Assembly (NCBI GenBank): GCA_963825555.1
Contig: CAWGTZ010000018.1
Span: forward strand, 139,278-203,277
Reading direction: 5' to 3'
Length of the DNA: 64,000 nucleotides
Source of the DNA: JAGVSR01 sp963825555
GTDB taxonomy: Bacteria; Pseudomonadota; Alphaproteobacteria; Rhizobiales; Hyphomicrobiaceae
Below, piece after piece: positions 51,918-61,591 of the stretch (position 1 is the stretch's first letter; each line of letters opens with the position of its first letter). Under the pieces are notes generated by a model, which saw only the letters and a program-made list of their open reading frames with translations, had not been told where the DNA came from and ran no database searches. The translations under genes and the position numbers were made by a program.

Positions 51918-53293
51918 TGGCGAAGGCGGCGAAGAGCCTCTACGTCTGCCAGGCCTGTGGCGCGACGACGCCACGTTGGGCGGGAAAGTGTGCCTCGTGC
52001 GGCGAGTGGAATACGCTGGTTGAGGAAACGGATGCAGGCCCGCCGCCCGGCTCGGGCATCACGCGGCAGTCCAAGGGCAAGGCGATCAGGCTTGGGACGC
52101 TCGCGGGCGGCGCCGAGGAAGCGCCCCGCTTCTCGACCGGTATGGCTGAATTGGACCGGGTGACCGGAGGCGGCGTCGTCCCCGGCTCCGCGCTGCTCAT
52201 CGGCGGGGAGCCGGGCATCGGCAAATCCACACTCCTGCTCCAGCTGTCGGCCTCCGTCGCCCGCTCAGGGCTCAGCGCCGTCTACTTTTCTGGCGAGGAA
52301 GCCGCCGCTCAGGTGCGTCTGCGCGCCGAGCGCCTGGATCTTGCCGATGCCCCCGTCGCACTTGCCGCAGAAACGAACCTCGCCAACATTCTGGCGACCC
52401 TGGGCGCGGGTGTCCGGCCAGATCTTGTCGTTGTGGATTCCATCCAGACGCTCTGGTCGGATGAACTGGAGGCGGCTCCCGGCACGGTCAGCCAGGTCCG
52501 TGCAGCGACCCAGTCCCTCATCCGCTATGCCAAACTGCAGGGCGCAGCCCTCCTCCTCGTCGGCCATGTCACCAAGGATGGGCAGATCGCAGGACCGAAG
52601 GTCGTTGAGCATATGGTCGATTGCGTGCTGTCCTTCGAGGGTGACCGCGGTCACCCGTTCCGGATTCTGCGCGCCACGAAGAACCGCTTCGGGGCCACGG
52701 ACGAGATCGGCGTCTTCGAAATGGTCCAGCAGGGCCTGCGGGAAGTCGCCAACCCCTCCGAACTGTTTCTTGGTGACCGGGAGGCCTCCGTCCCCGGCGC
52801 GGCCGTCTTTGCTGGAATTGAAGGCACACGTCCTATCCTGGTCGAAATCCAGGCGCTTGTCGCTCCTTCGGCACTTGGAACTCCACGACGGGCAGTCGTC
52901 GGCTGGGATTCCAGCCGCTTATCCATGGTGCTCGCCGTACTCGAAGCCCGCTGCGGCGTTTCGCTGGCGCAGCATGACGTCTACCTGAACGTTGCGGGCG
53001 GCCTCAAAATATCCGAGCCAGCAGCGGATCTGGCCGTCGCCTCCGCCCTGCTGTCGTCATTCTCCGGTGTTGCGCTACCCCCGGCACGGGTAACGTTCGG
53101 TGAGATTTCTCTATCGGGTGCCGTCCGAGCCAGCGCGCACACGGCCAGTCGGCTAAAGGAGGCTAAGAAGCTGGGCTTTACCGAGGCGGTCATTCCCGCA
53201 TCGGGCGAGATCGGGACAGACGCGGCGAACATGTCACTCACCCGCCTCAACCATCTCAAAGAACTTGCAGACCCGTTGCGCCCATGCGACTGA
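51917..53293 (+). CDS. radA: DNA repair protein RadA
   Basis: A 458-residue branch-migration helicase in recombination. The N-terminal zinc finger has Cys11, Cys14, Cys25 and Cys28. Walker A is GGEPGIGKST and the RadA-specific motif KNRFG is present. A C-terminal Lon-like domain (LNVAGGLKISEPAADLAVA) follows. Its AGGAGG site lies inside the end of alr. Confidence 0.95.
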   Translation: MAKAAKSLYVCQACGATTPRWAGKCASCGEWNTLVEETDAGPPPGSGITRQSKGKAIRLGTLAGGAEEAPRFSTGMAELDRVTGGGVVPGSALLIGGEPGIGKSTLLLQLSASVARSGLSAVYFSGEEAAAQVRLRAERLDLADAPVALAAETNLANILATLGAGVRPDLVVVDSIQTLWSDELEAAPGTVSQVRAATQSLIRYAKLQGAALLLVGHVTKDGQIAGPKVVEHMVDCVLSFEGDRGHPFRILRATKNRFGATDEIGVFEMVQQGLREVANPSELFLGDREASVPGAAVFAGIEGTRPILVEIQALVAPSALGTPRRAVVGWDSSRLSMVLAVLEARCGVSLAQHDVYLNVAGGLKISEPAADLAVASALLSSFSGVALPPARVTFGEISLSGAVRASAHTASRLKEAKKLGFTEAVIPASGEIGTDAANMSLTRLNHLKELADPLRPCD

Positions 53294-53348
53294 ACCATGA
53301 AAATCGGGGTCCGTCGAAAAAGAACCGATCCCTCGGGGAGAGCCTATC

Positions 53349-53909
53349 ATGATCGGACCGCTAACCTACTTGGATGCTGCCCTGATTGCTGTGGCGCTCA
53401 TCTCGGGGTTGCTGGCCATGTACCGCGGGCTCACCCGAGAGTTGCTGTCAATCGTCTCATGGGCGGTTGCGGCGGTGGCGGTGCTTTACTTCATCATGAA
53501 CTACAAAAAGCTCGCCGAAGACATGGCCGCCCAGATGGGGACGCAGGTCGCTATTGCGCAGATCGCCATCGGCGCCGTCATTTTCCTCATCGTGCTCATT
53601 GTGGTGCACCTCATCACGTCGCGCATCTCCGACCTGGTTCTGGACAGTTCGGTGGGCATGATAGATCGCATCTTGGGGTTTCTCTTCGGCGTGGCGCGGG
53701 GCTTCATCCTCGTGGTCATTCCCTACATGTTCTACGAGTCCTTCATCCCCGACCGGGAGAACCAGCTGGCCTGGGTCCGGGATGCCAAGTCGCTGCCCTA
53801 CATCAAGGGCGCGGGGGATTCGATCCGCGGAACACTGGAAACTTACATGCCCTCGAGCTTGACCAACCCGCCCTCGGCCGCGCCTGTGGACGGGGACCAG
53901 CAAGGATAA
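53349..53909 (+). CDS. cvpA: CvpA family protein
   Basis: A 186-residue inner-membrane protein with four helices, starting PLTYLDAALIAVALISGLLA and with the family motif YRGLTRELLS. Family members affect colicin V production and envelope homeostasis. In alphaproteobacteria cvpA normally precedes purF, as here. Confidence 0.9.
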   Translation: MIGPLTYLDAALIAVALISGLLAMYRGLTRELLSIVSWAVAAVAVLYFIMNYKKLAEDMAAQMGTQVAIAQIAIGAVIFLIVLIVVHLITSRISDLVLDSSVGMIDRILGFLFGVARGFILVVIPYMFYESFIPDRENQLAWVRDAKSLPYIKGAGDSIRGTLETYMPSSLTNPPSAAPVDGDQQG

Positions 53910-54036
53910 GGCACCCCGGGTGCGGCGTCCGGGCATAGCGCCCGACCCCCAAGTGGTGCTAAAGACGGGGCCAAACCAGTCCGGCCATCACCGTGGCGGC
54001 CGGCCAGCGCAGCGGATGCTTGAGCGGGAGGCAACC

Positions 54037-55524
54037 ATGGCGCACCACGGAGAGACCGATCTGACGGTCGGTGATTTCGGCTACTCCAAGTACGGCGACG
54101 ACCGCCTGCGCGAGGAGTGCGGCGTCTTCGGCGTCTTCGGCCACCCGGATGCGGGCGCCCTGACCGCGCTCGGTCTCCATGCCCTCCAGCATCGCGGACA
54201 GGAGGCGGCTGGCATCGTCACCTACGACGGGCAGCAGTTCCACTCCGAGCGGCACCTCGGGCTCGTTGGCGACAGCTTCAACGAGGCGTCCGTCATCGGT
54301 CGCCTCAAGGGTTCGGCCGCTGTTGGCCACAACCGCTACTCCACGACCGGCGAGCCCTCGTTGAAGAACGTGCAGCCGCTCTACGCAGACATCGACACCG
54401 GCGGGTTCGCGGTCGCCCACAACGGCAACCTGACCAACGCGCTGACCCTAAGACGCGAACTCATTTCGTCGGGTGCGATCTTCCCCTCCACGTCGGATAC
54501 CGAGGTGATCCTTCACCTCCTCTCGCGCTCCAAGAAGCGCCGCGTGGTCGACCGATTCATCGAGGCCATCAGACAGATCGAAGGCGCCTACGCCCTCGTA
54601 GCGCTAACGAACGACATGATGATCGCCGCCCGCGATCCCATCGGCATCCGCCCGCTCGTGATCGGACGCATCGGGGGTGCAACGGTGTTCGCATCCGAAA
54701 CCTGCGCATTGGATATGGTTGGTGCCGAGTTCGTGCGCGAAGTCGAAAACGGCGAGGTCATCGTCGTGACGAACGATGGCATTGAAAGCCATCGGCCATT
54801 TCCGCGCCGTCCCGCCCGGCCCTGTATTTTCGAGTACATCTATTTCGCGCGGCCCGACAGCGTGATCGGCGGTCGCTCCGTCTACGACATCCGAAAGCAG
54901 ATGGGCGTGCAACTCGCCATCGAGAGCCCCGCCCCGGCCGACGTCATCGTGCCGATCCCGGATTCAGGTGTACCCGCCGCGATCGGTTTCTCCCAGCAGT
55001 CGGGCGTGCCCTTTGAACTGGGCATCATCCGCAACCACTATGTCGGCCGCACCTTCATCGAGCCTGAGCAGCGCATCCGTGCGCTCGGCGTGAAGCTCAA
55101 GCACTCCGCCAATGCGGGTGTCATTCGCGGCAAGAGCATCGTGCTTATCGACGACAGCGTCGTGCGGGGAACGACGTCGAAGAAAATCGTTCAGCTGATG
55201 TACGAGGCCGGCGCGCGCGAGGTGCACATGCGCATCTCCTCGCCGCCCATCACGCATTCCGATTACTACGGCATTGATACACCGCGCAAAAAGGACCTGC
55301 TCGCGGCCAACCTCGATGTGGAGGGGATGCGCCAGTTCATGGGAGCGACGAGCCTCGCCTTTCTTTCCGTGGATGGCATCTACCGCGCCGTCGGCTACGA
55401 TGCGCGCGATCCACGTGCGCCCCAGTTCACCGACCATTGCTTCACAGGGGAATACCCCACCGAGCTGATCGACCAGACCGGTCCTGCGGTCCGGCAGCTC
55501 TCGCTCCTGGCCGAAGTAGTTTGA
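54037..55524 (+). CDS. purF: Amidophosphoribosyltransferase
   Basis: A 495-residue first enzyme of purine synthesis. The catalytic Cys28 in REECGVFG follows a short propeptide that is normally removed. The glutaminase domain has GHNRYSTTG and AHNGNLTN. The PRTase domain has the PRPP loop VLIDDSVVRGTTSKK and a following Cys-free region (no Fe-S ligand set evident). The ATG at 54037 follows GGGAGG. Confidence 0.96.
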   Translation: MAHHGETDLTVGDFGYSKYGDDRLREECGVFGVFGHPDAGALTALGLHALQHRGQEAAGIVTYDGQQFHSERHLGLVGDSFNEASVIGRLKGSAAVGHNRYSTTGEPSLKNVQPLYADIDTGGFAVAHNGNLTNALTLRRELISSGAIFPSTSDTEVILHLLSRSKKRRVVDRFIEAIRQIEGAYALVALTNDMMIAARDPIGIRPLVIGRIGGATVFASETCALDMVGAEFVREVENGEVIVVTNDGIESHRPFPRRPARPCIFEYIYFARPDSVIGGRSVYDIRKQMGVQLAIESPAPADVIVPIPDSGVPAAIGFSQQSGVPFELGIIRNHYVGRTFIEPEQRIRALGVKLKHSANAGVIRGKSIVLIDDSVVRGTTSKKIVQLMYEAGAREVHMRISSPPITHSDYYGIDTPRKKDLLAANLDVEGMRQFMGATSLAFLSVDGIYRAVGYDARDPRAPQFTDHCFTGEYPTELIDQTGPAVRQLSLLAEVV

Positions 55525-55584
55525 CCGAAACGCGCCGCGCCACACCGATCGCGGCGCCCAATCCCAAAAAAGGCAGCTGTTGAC

Positions 55585-56343
55585 GTGACCGCAGACGCTT
55601 CCTCCCTCAAGGGCCGCCTGGCCCTCGTTACGGGCGCCTCGCGCGGCCTTGGGCGTTCCATTGCCCTCGCGCTTGCCCGCGAGGGCGCTCATATCATTGC
55701 TGTCGGGAGAACGACGGGCGCGCTGGAAGAACTCGACGACGAGATCCAGAAGGTCGGCGAGCCCGCCACCCTGCTCACTCTCGATCTGAAGAAGGGCGAT
55801 ACGATCGATGCCCTTGGCCCCACCATCTACCAGCGGTGGGGCAAACTCGACATTCTCGTCGGGAACGCCGGAATTCTGGGGCCACTCTCACCTCTGCCTC
55901 ACGTCACCGCGGATGCCTGGAACCAAGTTCTGGAGATCAATCTCACAGCCAACTGGCGTCTCATACGCACGCTCGATCCGCTGCTGAAGCATTCTGATGC
56001 TGGGCGTGCAATCTTCCTGTCATCGGGGGCCGCCGACGGTCACTACGCCTATTGGGGTCCTTATGCCGTTTCCAAGGCAGGGCTGGAGGCGCTTGCCAAG
56101 ACCTACGCGGCCGAGTGCGTGAATACGCCCGTGCGCGTTGCGATCGTGAATCCTGGAGCCATGCGCACGGCCATGCGTGCCAAGGCATTCCCCGGCGAGG
56201 ACCCCATGACGCTGCCTCATACCGACGAGGTTGCCCCGCTCATCGTGGACTTGGCCCGGCCTGAGAGCCGCGTCCATGGCGAAGTCATACGCTACCGGGA
56301 CTGGCGGGAGGCGAAGTTGCTTGCGAGTGCAAAGAAATCCTAA
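55585..56343 (+). CDS. Short-chain dehydrogenase/reductase
   Basis: A 252-residue SDR starting at a GTG. Cofactor motif VTGASRGLGRSIA, NNAG-type motif VGNAGILG, catalytic Ser in LSSGAAD, and Tyr-x3-Lys in YAVSKAG. The substrate is unknown. It follows purF after a stem-loop (GCGCCGCG/CGCGGCGC, 55532-55557) without a T-tract and may be in the same transcript. Confidence 0.9.
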   Translation: MTADASSLKGRLALVTGASRGLGRSIALALAREGAHIIAVGRTTGALEELDDEIQKVGEPATLLTLDLKKGDTIDALGPTIYQRWGKLDILVGNAGILGPLSPLPHVTADAWNQVLEINLTANWRLIRTLDPLLKHSDAGRAIFLSSGAADGHYAYWGPYAVSKAGLEALAKTYAAECVNTPVRVAIVNPGAMRTAMRAKAFPGEDPMTLPHTDEVAPLIVDLARPESRVHGEVIRYRDWREAKLLASAKKS

Positions 56344-56372
56344 TGCGCGCAATGGCGCGCCATGGCTAATTC

Positions 56373-57167
56373 TTACAACTCGATGACCATGCCGTCGTAG
56401 GCGGGCTCCACGTTGCCGGGCAATTCGCTCCGCAACGTCTCGTAGTCGAGATCGCTCGTCATGTGGGTGAGAATCGCACGCTTGGGCTTCAGACGTGCAA
56501 TCCATTCAAGGGCCTGCTGCACCGAGAAATGGCTGGGATGCGTCGTATAGCGCAGCGCGTCCAAGATCCACACGTCGAGTCCATCCAAAAGCGGGATCGA
56601 ACTTTCCGGCAAGCCGGAGATGTCGGGCGAATAGGCGAGCCCACCGAACCGGAAGCCGAGCGATGGAATATCCCCATGCAGCTGAGGGATCGCCTGGACG
56701 TCGAGGGTGCAATTCTGTCCCCAGATGCGCAGTTTTCCGTCCGAGGGGATCTCGTTCGCCTTCAGGATCGGGTGATAGCCAGAGCCGGGCTGCTGTTCGA
56801 AACAATATCCGAAACGACTGATGAGACTATTGCGCGTCGGTTCGTCAAAATGGCAGGTGACGCGGGCCTTCATGGCATAAGCGACCATTCTCAGATCATC
56901 AATGCCATGCGTATGGTCGGCATGATCATGCGTGAAGAGCACGCCGTCGAGATGAGTGCAGCGCACATCGAGAAGCTGCTCGCGCATATCGGGCGGCGTG
57001 TCGACAAGCACATTCGTGAAGCCCCCGGATACGATCTTCTCAACCAGCACCGAGCAGCGCCGCCGCCGGTTCTTCGGGTTGTTGGGATCGCAAGCCCCCC
57101 AGATGGGACCGAGCCGCGGCACGCCTCCCGATGAGCCGCATCCCAGGATCGTGACCCTCAGGCTCAT
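56373..57167 (-). CDS. MBL-fold metallo-hydrolase (PhnP-like)
   Basis: A 264-residue metallo-beta-lactamase-fold protein with metal motif THDHADHTHG, further ligands in QLHGD and THMTSDLDYE, and the N-terminus VTILGCGSSGGVPR. PhnP relatives are cyclic-phosphate phosphodiesterases. Here the gene is the last of the metG-tatD unit and overlaps tatD by four bases, as in many Hyphomicrobiales. Confidence 0.88.
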   Translation of the reverse strand: MSLRVTILGCGSSGGVPRLGPIWGACDPNNPKNRRRRCSVLVEKIVSGGFTNVLVDTPPDMREQLLDVRCTHLDGVLFTHDHADHTHGIDDLRMVAYAMKARVTCHFDEPTRNSLISRFGYCFEQQPGSGYHPILKANEIPSDGKLRIWGQNCTLDVQAIPQLHGDIPSLGFRFGGLAYSPDISGLPESSIPLLDGLDVWILDALRYTTHPSHFSVQQALEWIARLKPKRAILTHMTSDLDYETLRSELPGNVEPAYDGMVIEL

Positions 57168-57958
57168 GCAGCCGCTCCCGGCCGGGGTACCTTGGTGTAG
57201 ATCCGGAAAAAATTCTCGGTCGTGGCTGCTGCGAAATCTTCCAGTGTCAGCCCGCGCGCATTGGCGAGTGCCCGCGCCGTGTGGACAACGTAAGCCGGCT
57301 CGTTCTGCTTGCCGCGATAGGGCTCGGGCGCAAGGTAGGGCGCATCCGTCTCGACGAGAACGCGATCCAGCGGCACTTCGTTGGCGATCGCGCGCAAAAC
57401 ATCGTTCTTTTTGAAGCTGACAACACCGGAAAACGACACATAGAGACCGAGTTCGACGGCGCGCATGGCCAGTTCGCGGCCGCCCGTGAAGCAGTGGAGG
57501 ATGGCGGGAAACGGACCTTTGGCGTGCTCCTCTTCCAGAATCGCTATCGTATCGGCGTCGGCGTCGCGTGTGTGGATCTCGAGCGGCAGACCCGTCATGC
57601 GCGCGGCCGCTATGTGCGTACGGAAACCCTGAGCCTGCGCCTCCGGCGTCGAATGCTTGTAGAAATAATCGAGGCCCGCCTCACCGATGCCGACGATCTT
57701 TCGATGTTCGGCCAAGCGCGCGAGATCCTCGGTCGTGACATCCAATTCCTCGTGCGCGTAGTGCGGATGGGTGCCGACCGTGCCGTAGACGGTGTCGAAA
57801 CGCTCTACGACGGAGATCAGATGTTCGAACTTCCTGACGCGTGTGGAGATGTTGACCATCAGCCCCACACCCGCAGAGTGGGCGCGCGCAACGACGCCCT
57901 CCAGATCATTGGCGAACTCTGGGCGGTCGATATGGCAGTGGTGATCGACGAGCATCAT
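57164..57958 (-). CDS. TatD family metal-dependent hydrolase
   Basis: A 264-residue TIM-barrel deoxyribonuclease/exonuclease-like enzyme. Metal ligands are in VDHHCHID, IGEAGLDYFY, IHTRDAD, LHCFTGG and ETDAPYLAPEPYRG, all standard. Tandem ATGs at 57958 and 57955 lie one base after the metG stop, so it is co-translated with metG and with the downstream MBL gene. Confidence 0.93.
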   Translation of the reverse strand: MMLVDHHCHIDRPEFANDLEGVVARAHSAGVGLMVNISTRVRKFEHLISVVERFDTVYGTVGTHPHYAHEELDVTTEDLARLAEHRKIVGIGEAGLDYFYKHSTPEAQAQGFRTHIAAARMTGLPLEIHTRDADADTIAILEEEHAKGPFPAILHCFTGGRELAMRAVELGLYVSFSGVVSFKKNDVLRAIANEVPLDRVLVETDAPYLAPEPYRGKQNEPAYVVHTARALANARGLTLEDFAAATTENFFRIYTKVPRPGAAA

Positions 57959-57959
57959 G

Positions 57960-59639
57960 TCAGGTGCCCTCTTCACCCTTGGATTTCTGCCGGCTCGCCT
58001 CCCGCTTGGCCTGCTTGGCGAGCTTGGCAGCCTGCTGTTCCGCGGCCGACTGCGATCCGCCCTTCTTGGCCTCGGCCGTCGGATCGATGTAGCGTGGGAA
58101 CACGCCCTGCGGCTCGGGCAGCTGTGTGCCGGGCCTTAAGCGTCCACCAGGACCAAGCGCGGTGAACAAACGCGGGTCCGCCTCCTCCCTTGTCGCCGCC
58201 GTTCCCGTCCCCTGTGCGAGCAGGTCCAATAGCTTTGCCGCGGACGCCGGCATCACCGGCTGCACGAGGATCGCAAGTTGGCGCACGACCTCAGCGGTGA
58301 CGTAAAGGATCGTTCCCCTCCGCTCTGGTGTCAGCGATTTGTCGAAGGGTTTTTCGCTGGCAAAATACCGGTCGCCCTCAGCCACCACGTCCCACACCGC
58401 ATCGAGCCACGACTTGATCGCCTGGCGGTCCATGGCGTCGCGGCAGGTGGCGTAGAGCGAATCCGCCTTCGCAAGCAGCGCTTGATCGGCCTCGGTGAGA
58501 TCGACCGGTCCGGGCACGACGCCGACGAAGCCCTTCCAGATCATGGATAGGCAGCGCTGAGCGAGGTTGCCAATTCCGTTGGCAAGGTCGGCATTGATGC
58601 GCGCGGCAATCGTCTCAGGCGAATAGCTGCCGTCGGCGCCGAACACGACCTCGCGCAGAAAGTAGTAGCGAACCTGGTCCACCCCGTAATGCTCGACGAG
58701 CGCGAATGGGTCGACAACATTGCCGACCGACTTGGACATCTTCTCGCCCTTGTTGAAGAGAAAGCCGTGACCGAAGATGCGCTTGGGCAGCGCAACGCCC
58801 GCCGACATCAGGAACGCCGGCCAGTAGATCGCGTGGAAGCGCACGATGTCCTTGCCGATGATGTGCACGTCGCACGGCCAGTAGTCCTGGCGGGTGTCGC
58901 CGCCGCCAAAAATACCGGTCGCGGTCGCGTAATTGTTCAAAGCGTCTACCCACACGTACATGACATGACCGGGATGGCCTGGAACGGGAATCCCCCAGTC
59001 GAGCGTCGTGCGTGAGACGGACAGGTCCTCCAGACCCGAGCGGATGAAGTTTACGACTTCGTTGCGCCGCTCTGCGGGCAAGATGAAGTCCGGATTGGCT
59101 TCGATGTGTGCGAGCAGCGCATCCTGGTACTTTGCCAGGCGGAAAAAGAACGTCTCTTCCTCCTGCCATGTCACCTCGGTCCCAGTCGGCGTCGCATAAC
59201 GGTGACCATCCTCACGGATCTCCGTTTCGCTCTCCTTGTAATAGGTCTCGTCGCGCACCGAGTACCAGCCGCCGTACTTCTTCAGATAGATGTCGCCGGC
59301 CGCTTCCATGCGCCGCCAAAGCTCCTGGCAGGACTTGTAGTGGCGGGCCTCGGTCGTGCGGATGAAATCGTCGTTGGAGAGCCCAAGGACCTCGGCCATC
59401 TCGCGAAAGCGGGCGGAGTTGCGATCGGCGAGTTCCCGCGGACTGACACCCTCCTTGGCGGCGGTCTGCTTCATCTTCAGCCCGTGCTCGTCGGTGCCAG
59501 TCAGAAAGAACACGTCCTTGCCGTCGCACCGCTCGAAGCGCGCGATCGCATCGGTCGCAATCGCCTCGTAGGCGTGGCCGATGTGGGGTACACCGTTGGG
59601 GTAGGAAATGGCGGTGGTGATGTAGAATCGTGTGCTCAT
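57960..59639 (-). CDS. metG: Methionine-tRNA ligase
   Basis: A 559-residue class I synthetase. HIGH is at residues 19-22, and the KMSKS loop is in GEKMSKSVGN. The connective peptide lacks the Cys zinc-knuckle of long MetRS, so this is the shorter MetG2-type. There is no C-terminal tRNA-binding EMAP domain; instead a Lys/Ala-rich tail (KLAKQAKREASRQK) ends the protein. Confidence 0.95.
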   Translation of the reverse strand: MSTRFYITTAISYPNGVPHIGHAYEAIATDAIARFERCDGKDVFFLTGTDEHGLKMKQTAAKEGVSPRELADRNSARFREMAEVLGLSNDDFIRTTEARHYKSCQELWRRMEAAGDIYLKKYGGWYSVRDETYYKESETEIREDGHRYATPTGTEVTWQEEETFFFRLAKYQDALLAHIEANPDFILPAERRNEVVNFIRSGLEDLSVSRTTLDWGIPVPGHPGHVMYVWVDALNNYATATGIFGGGDTRQDYWPCDVHIIGKDIVRFHAIYWPAFLMSAGVALPKRIFGHGFLFNKGEKMSKSVGNVVDPFALVEHYGVDQVRYYFLREVVFGADGSYSPETIAARINADLANGIGNLAQRCLSMIWKGFVGVVPGPVDLTEADQALLAKADSLYATCRDAMDRQAIKSWLDAVWDVVAEGDRYFASEKPFDKSLTPERRGTILYVTAEVVRQLAILVQPVMPASAAKLLDLLAQGTGTAATREEADPRLFTALGPGGRLRPGTQLPEPQGVFPRYIDPTAEAKKGGSQSAAEQQAAKLAKQAKREASRQKSKGEEGT

Positions 59640-59694
59640 GGCCTCAGGGGTCCGGAATCGACGGATGTGTCGTAGGTGACCCGAGCGGCAGTCA

Positions 59695-60837
59695 TCAGGC
59701 CTGGGCCGCGCCGCGCGAGGCCTGAACCAGACGCTGGAATGTCAACAGGATCAGAGCTTTGCGATCCAGGTTGAGGGCGTCGGCATCGGCCTTGTCGGCG
59801 ACGAGGGTTTCCCACAGTTGGGCCCACGCCGCAAGCTGGTCCTGAGTGATGAGCCGGTCCGCCAGGCGGCCTTCCGCGGTCCCCGTTTCAGCCGTCGCTG
59901 CGGCCCGGATGATGTGCGCCAGATGCCCCAGCAGAAGCTCGAAGAAGAGCTCATAGCGCGCTTCCGCCGCAGCTGACCCCAGCTCGTCGCCGAGCGCATG
60001 GATAGCGGCCCAGTCGGGCTTCGGAAGGGTCTCGATGATGCCCTTGATCTTCCGCGAAAGGGCGAGCCCTCTGCTGGTGTGCAGCAAAAGGAGGCGGCGT
60101 ACGCTACCTTCGGCGAGGCGCTGCAACGTCTCCCATTCCTCACCCGCCGGAAGACTGCCAGACACCTCGTGACCAGCTGCGTTGAGCGCCTGCGCGACCG
60201 CCCGGCGCAGATCCTCCGGACTGAGCGGCGCGCATGACAGCGTCCGACAGCGGGATCGGATCGTGGGCAACAGCCGCTCGGGAGCTGAGGAGATCAACAG
60301 GAAGACCGTCCGCTTGGGCGGCTCTTCCAGAGACTTCAAGAGCGCATTGGCCGCATTGGTGTTCAACTCGTCGACCGGATCGACGATAACAACCCGCCAG
60401 CCATCTCCCGCACTCGTGCCCAGGAACCCTTTCAGCCGGCGCACTTCGTCCACGGTGATTTCCGTTTTCAGCCTCTTGTTCTTGAAGTCATAGGGCCGGC
60501 GCAGGACGAGGAGTTCGGGATGAGCGAGACCGGCAACCAGGTGGCTCGCCTGCGTTTCGGGCGCAACTTCCAGGCTTGAACCGAGCATGTCGCGTTCGCT
60601 CTCCGACGCCAGCAGAAAGCGTGCAATGCGATAGGCCAGCGTCGCCTTGCCGATCCCCGGCGCTCCGGTCAGGATCCAGGCATGATGCAGGCGGGCCGAC
60701 TGGAATGCCTGGAGAAACCCCCTCTCGGCAAGGTCCTGTCCGTAGAGACGTTCGGTCAGACGCGGTGGCGGAAAGCCTTCGAGCCGGTCGGGTTCGGGCA
60801 ACTCGTCGATTTCGGCAAGGCCGGATGGACGGGCCAT
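59695..60837 (-). CDS. holB: DNA polymerase III subunit delta'
   Basis: A 380-residue clamp-loader subunit. P-loop-like GAPGIGKATLAYRIA, the RLHHAWILTG strand and the RSRCRTL arginine region (LLPTIRSRCR) are typical of delta'. DPVDELNTNAANALLKSLEEPP is the conserved Walker B/sensor area. It lies immediately after tmk, four bases apart. Confidence 0.93.
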   Translation of the reverse strand: MARPSGLAEIDELPEPDRLEGFPPPRLTERLYGQDLAERGFLQAFQSARLHHAWILTGAPGIGKATLAYRIARFLLASESERDMLGSSLEVAPETQASHLVAGLAHPELLVLRRPYDFKNKRLKTEITVDEVRRLKGFLGTSAGDGWRVVIVDPVDELNTNAANALLKSLEEPPKRTVFLLISSAPERLLPTIRSRCRTLSCAPLSPEDLRRAVAQALNAAGHEVSGSLPAGEEWETLQRLAEGSVRRLLLLHTSRGLALSRKIKGIIETLPKPDWAAIHALGDELGSAAAEARYELFFELLLGHLAHIIRAAATAETGTAEGRLADRLITQDQLAAWAQLWETLVADKADADALNLDRKALILLTFQRLVQASRGAAQA

Positions 60838-60841
60838 GTGC

Positions 60842-61531
60842 TCAGTCCGTCACGGAAAGAAGCCGCGCCTCGACGGCGGCCCAAATGTCCTGGGCCACAG
60901 CCTCGGCGGATTTCTGCCCGTCCACGACGACACAGCGCTGCGGCTCGAGTTCGGCTATCTCGAGAAAGCCCTCGCGCAGACGCTTGTGGAACTCCAGATC
61001 GCGCGCCTCGAAGCGATCAGCGAGCAGGCTGCGCGGCTGCTTGCCCACCTTATTGGCCTCAGCTGAGGTGCGGGCGTTCTGCCGAAGCGCGGCGCGGGCG
61101 AGACCAACTTCGGCCGGAATGTCGACCACGATCGTGAGATCGGGACGCGTATGGCCGATAACGATAAGTTCCAGAGCTTCGAGTAGTCGGGGCTCCACGC
61201 GGCCCGCGTAGCCTTGATAGACGCGGGTGGAGTCCGAGAACCGGTCGCACACGACGAACCGTCCTGCTGCCAGTGCCGGTCGGATCACCTCCTCCAGGTG
61301 ATCGGCGCGCGCGGCGGCAAAAATCAGAGCTTCCGAAAGCGCCGAATGCCGCTCGATGCCTGGATCAAGAATGAGGTCGCGCAGGCGCTCGGCAAAGGGT
61401 GACCCGCCGGGCTCACGCGTCACGGTTACACCATGGCCGAGCCCCTCCAGGCGTTCGGCCAACAGGCTCGTCTGGGTAGACTTGCCCGACCCTTCCCCGC
61501 CTTCGAATGTTATGAAGCGACCAATCGTCAT
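60842..61531 (-). CDS. tmk: Thymidylate kinase
   Basis: A 229-residue dTMP kinase. P-loop FEGGEGSGKSTQ, TREPGGSPFAE, the DR motif VCDRFSDSTRVYQG and a LID region with Arg residues in ALRQNARTSAE. The start at 61531 follows GAGGG; an ATG at 61555 is less likely. Confidence 0.94.
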   Translation of the reverse strand: MTIGRFITFEGGEGSGKSTQTSLLAERLEGLGHGVTVTREPGGSPFAERLRDLILDPGIERHSALSEALIFAAARADHLEEVIRPALAAGRFVVCDRFSDSTRVYQGYAGRVEPRLLEALELIVIGHTRPDLTIVVDIPAEVGLARAALRQNARTSAEANKVGKQPRSLLADRFEARDLEFHKRLREGFLEIAELEPQRCVVVDGQKSAEAVAQDIWAAVEARLLSVTD

Positions 61532-61591
61532 GAACCCTCGGGACCGGACGCCCATGACGCCCGTAGCAAGACCAGCATTCCCGGAGCGGTT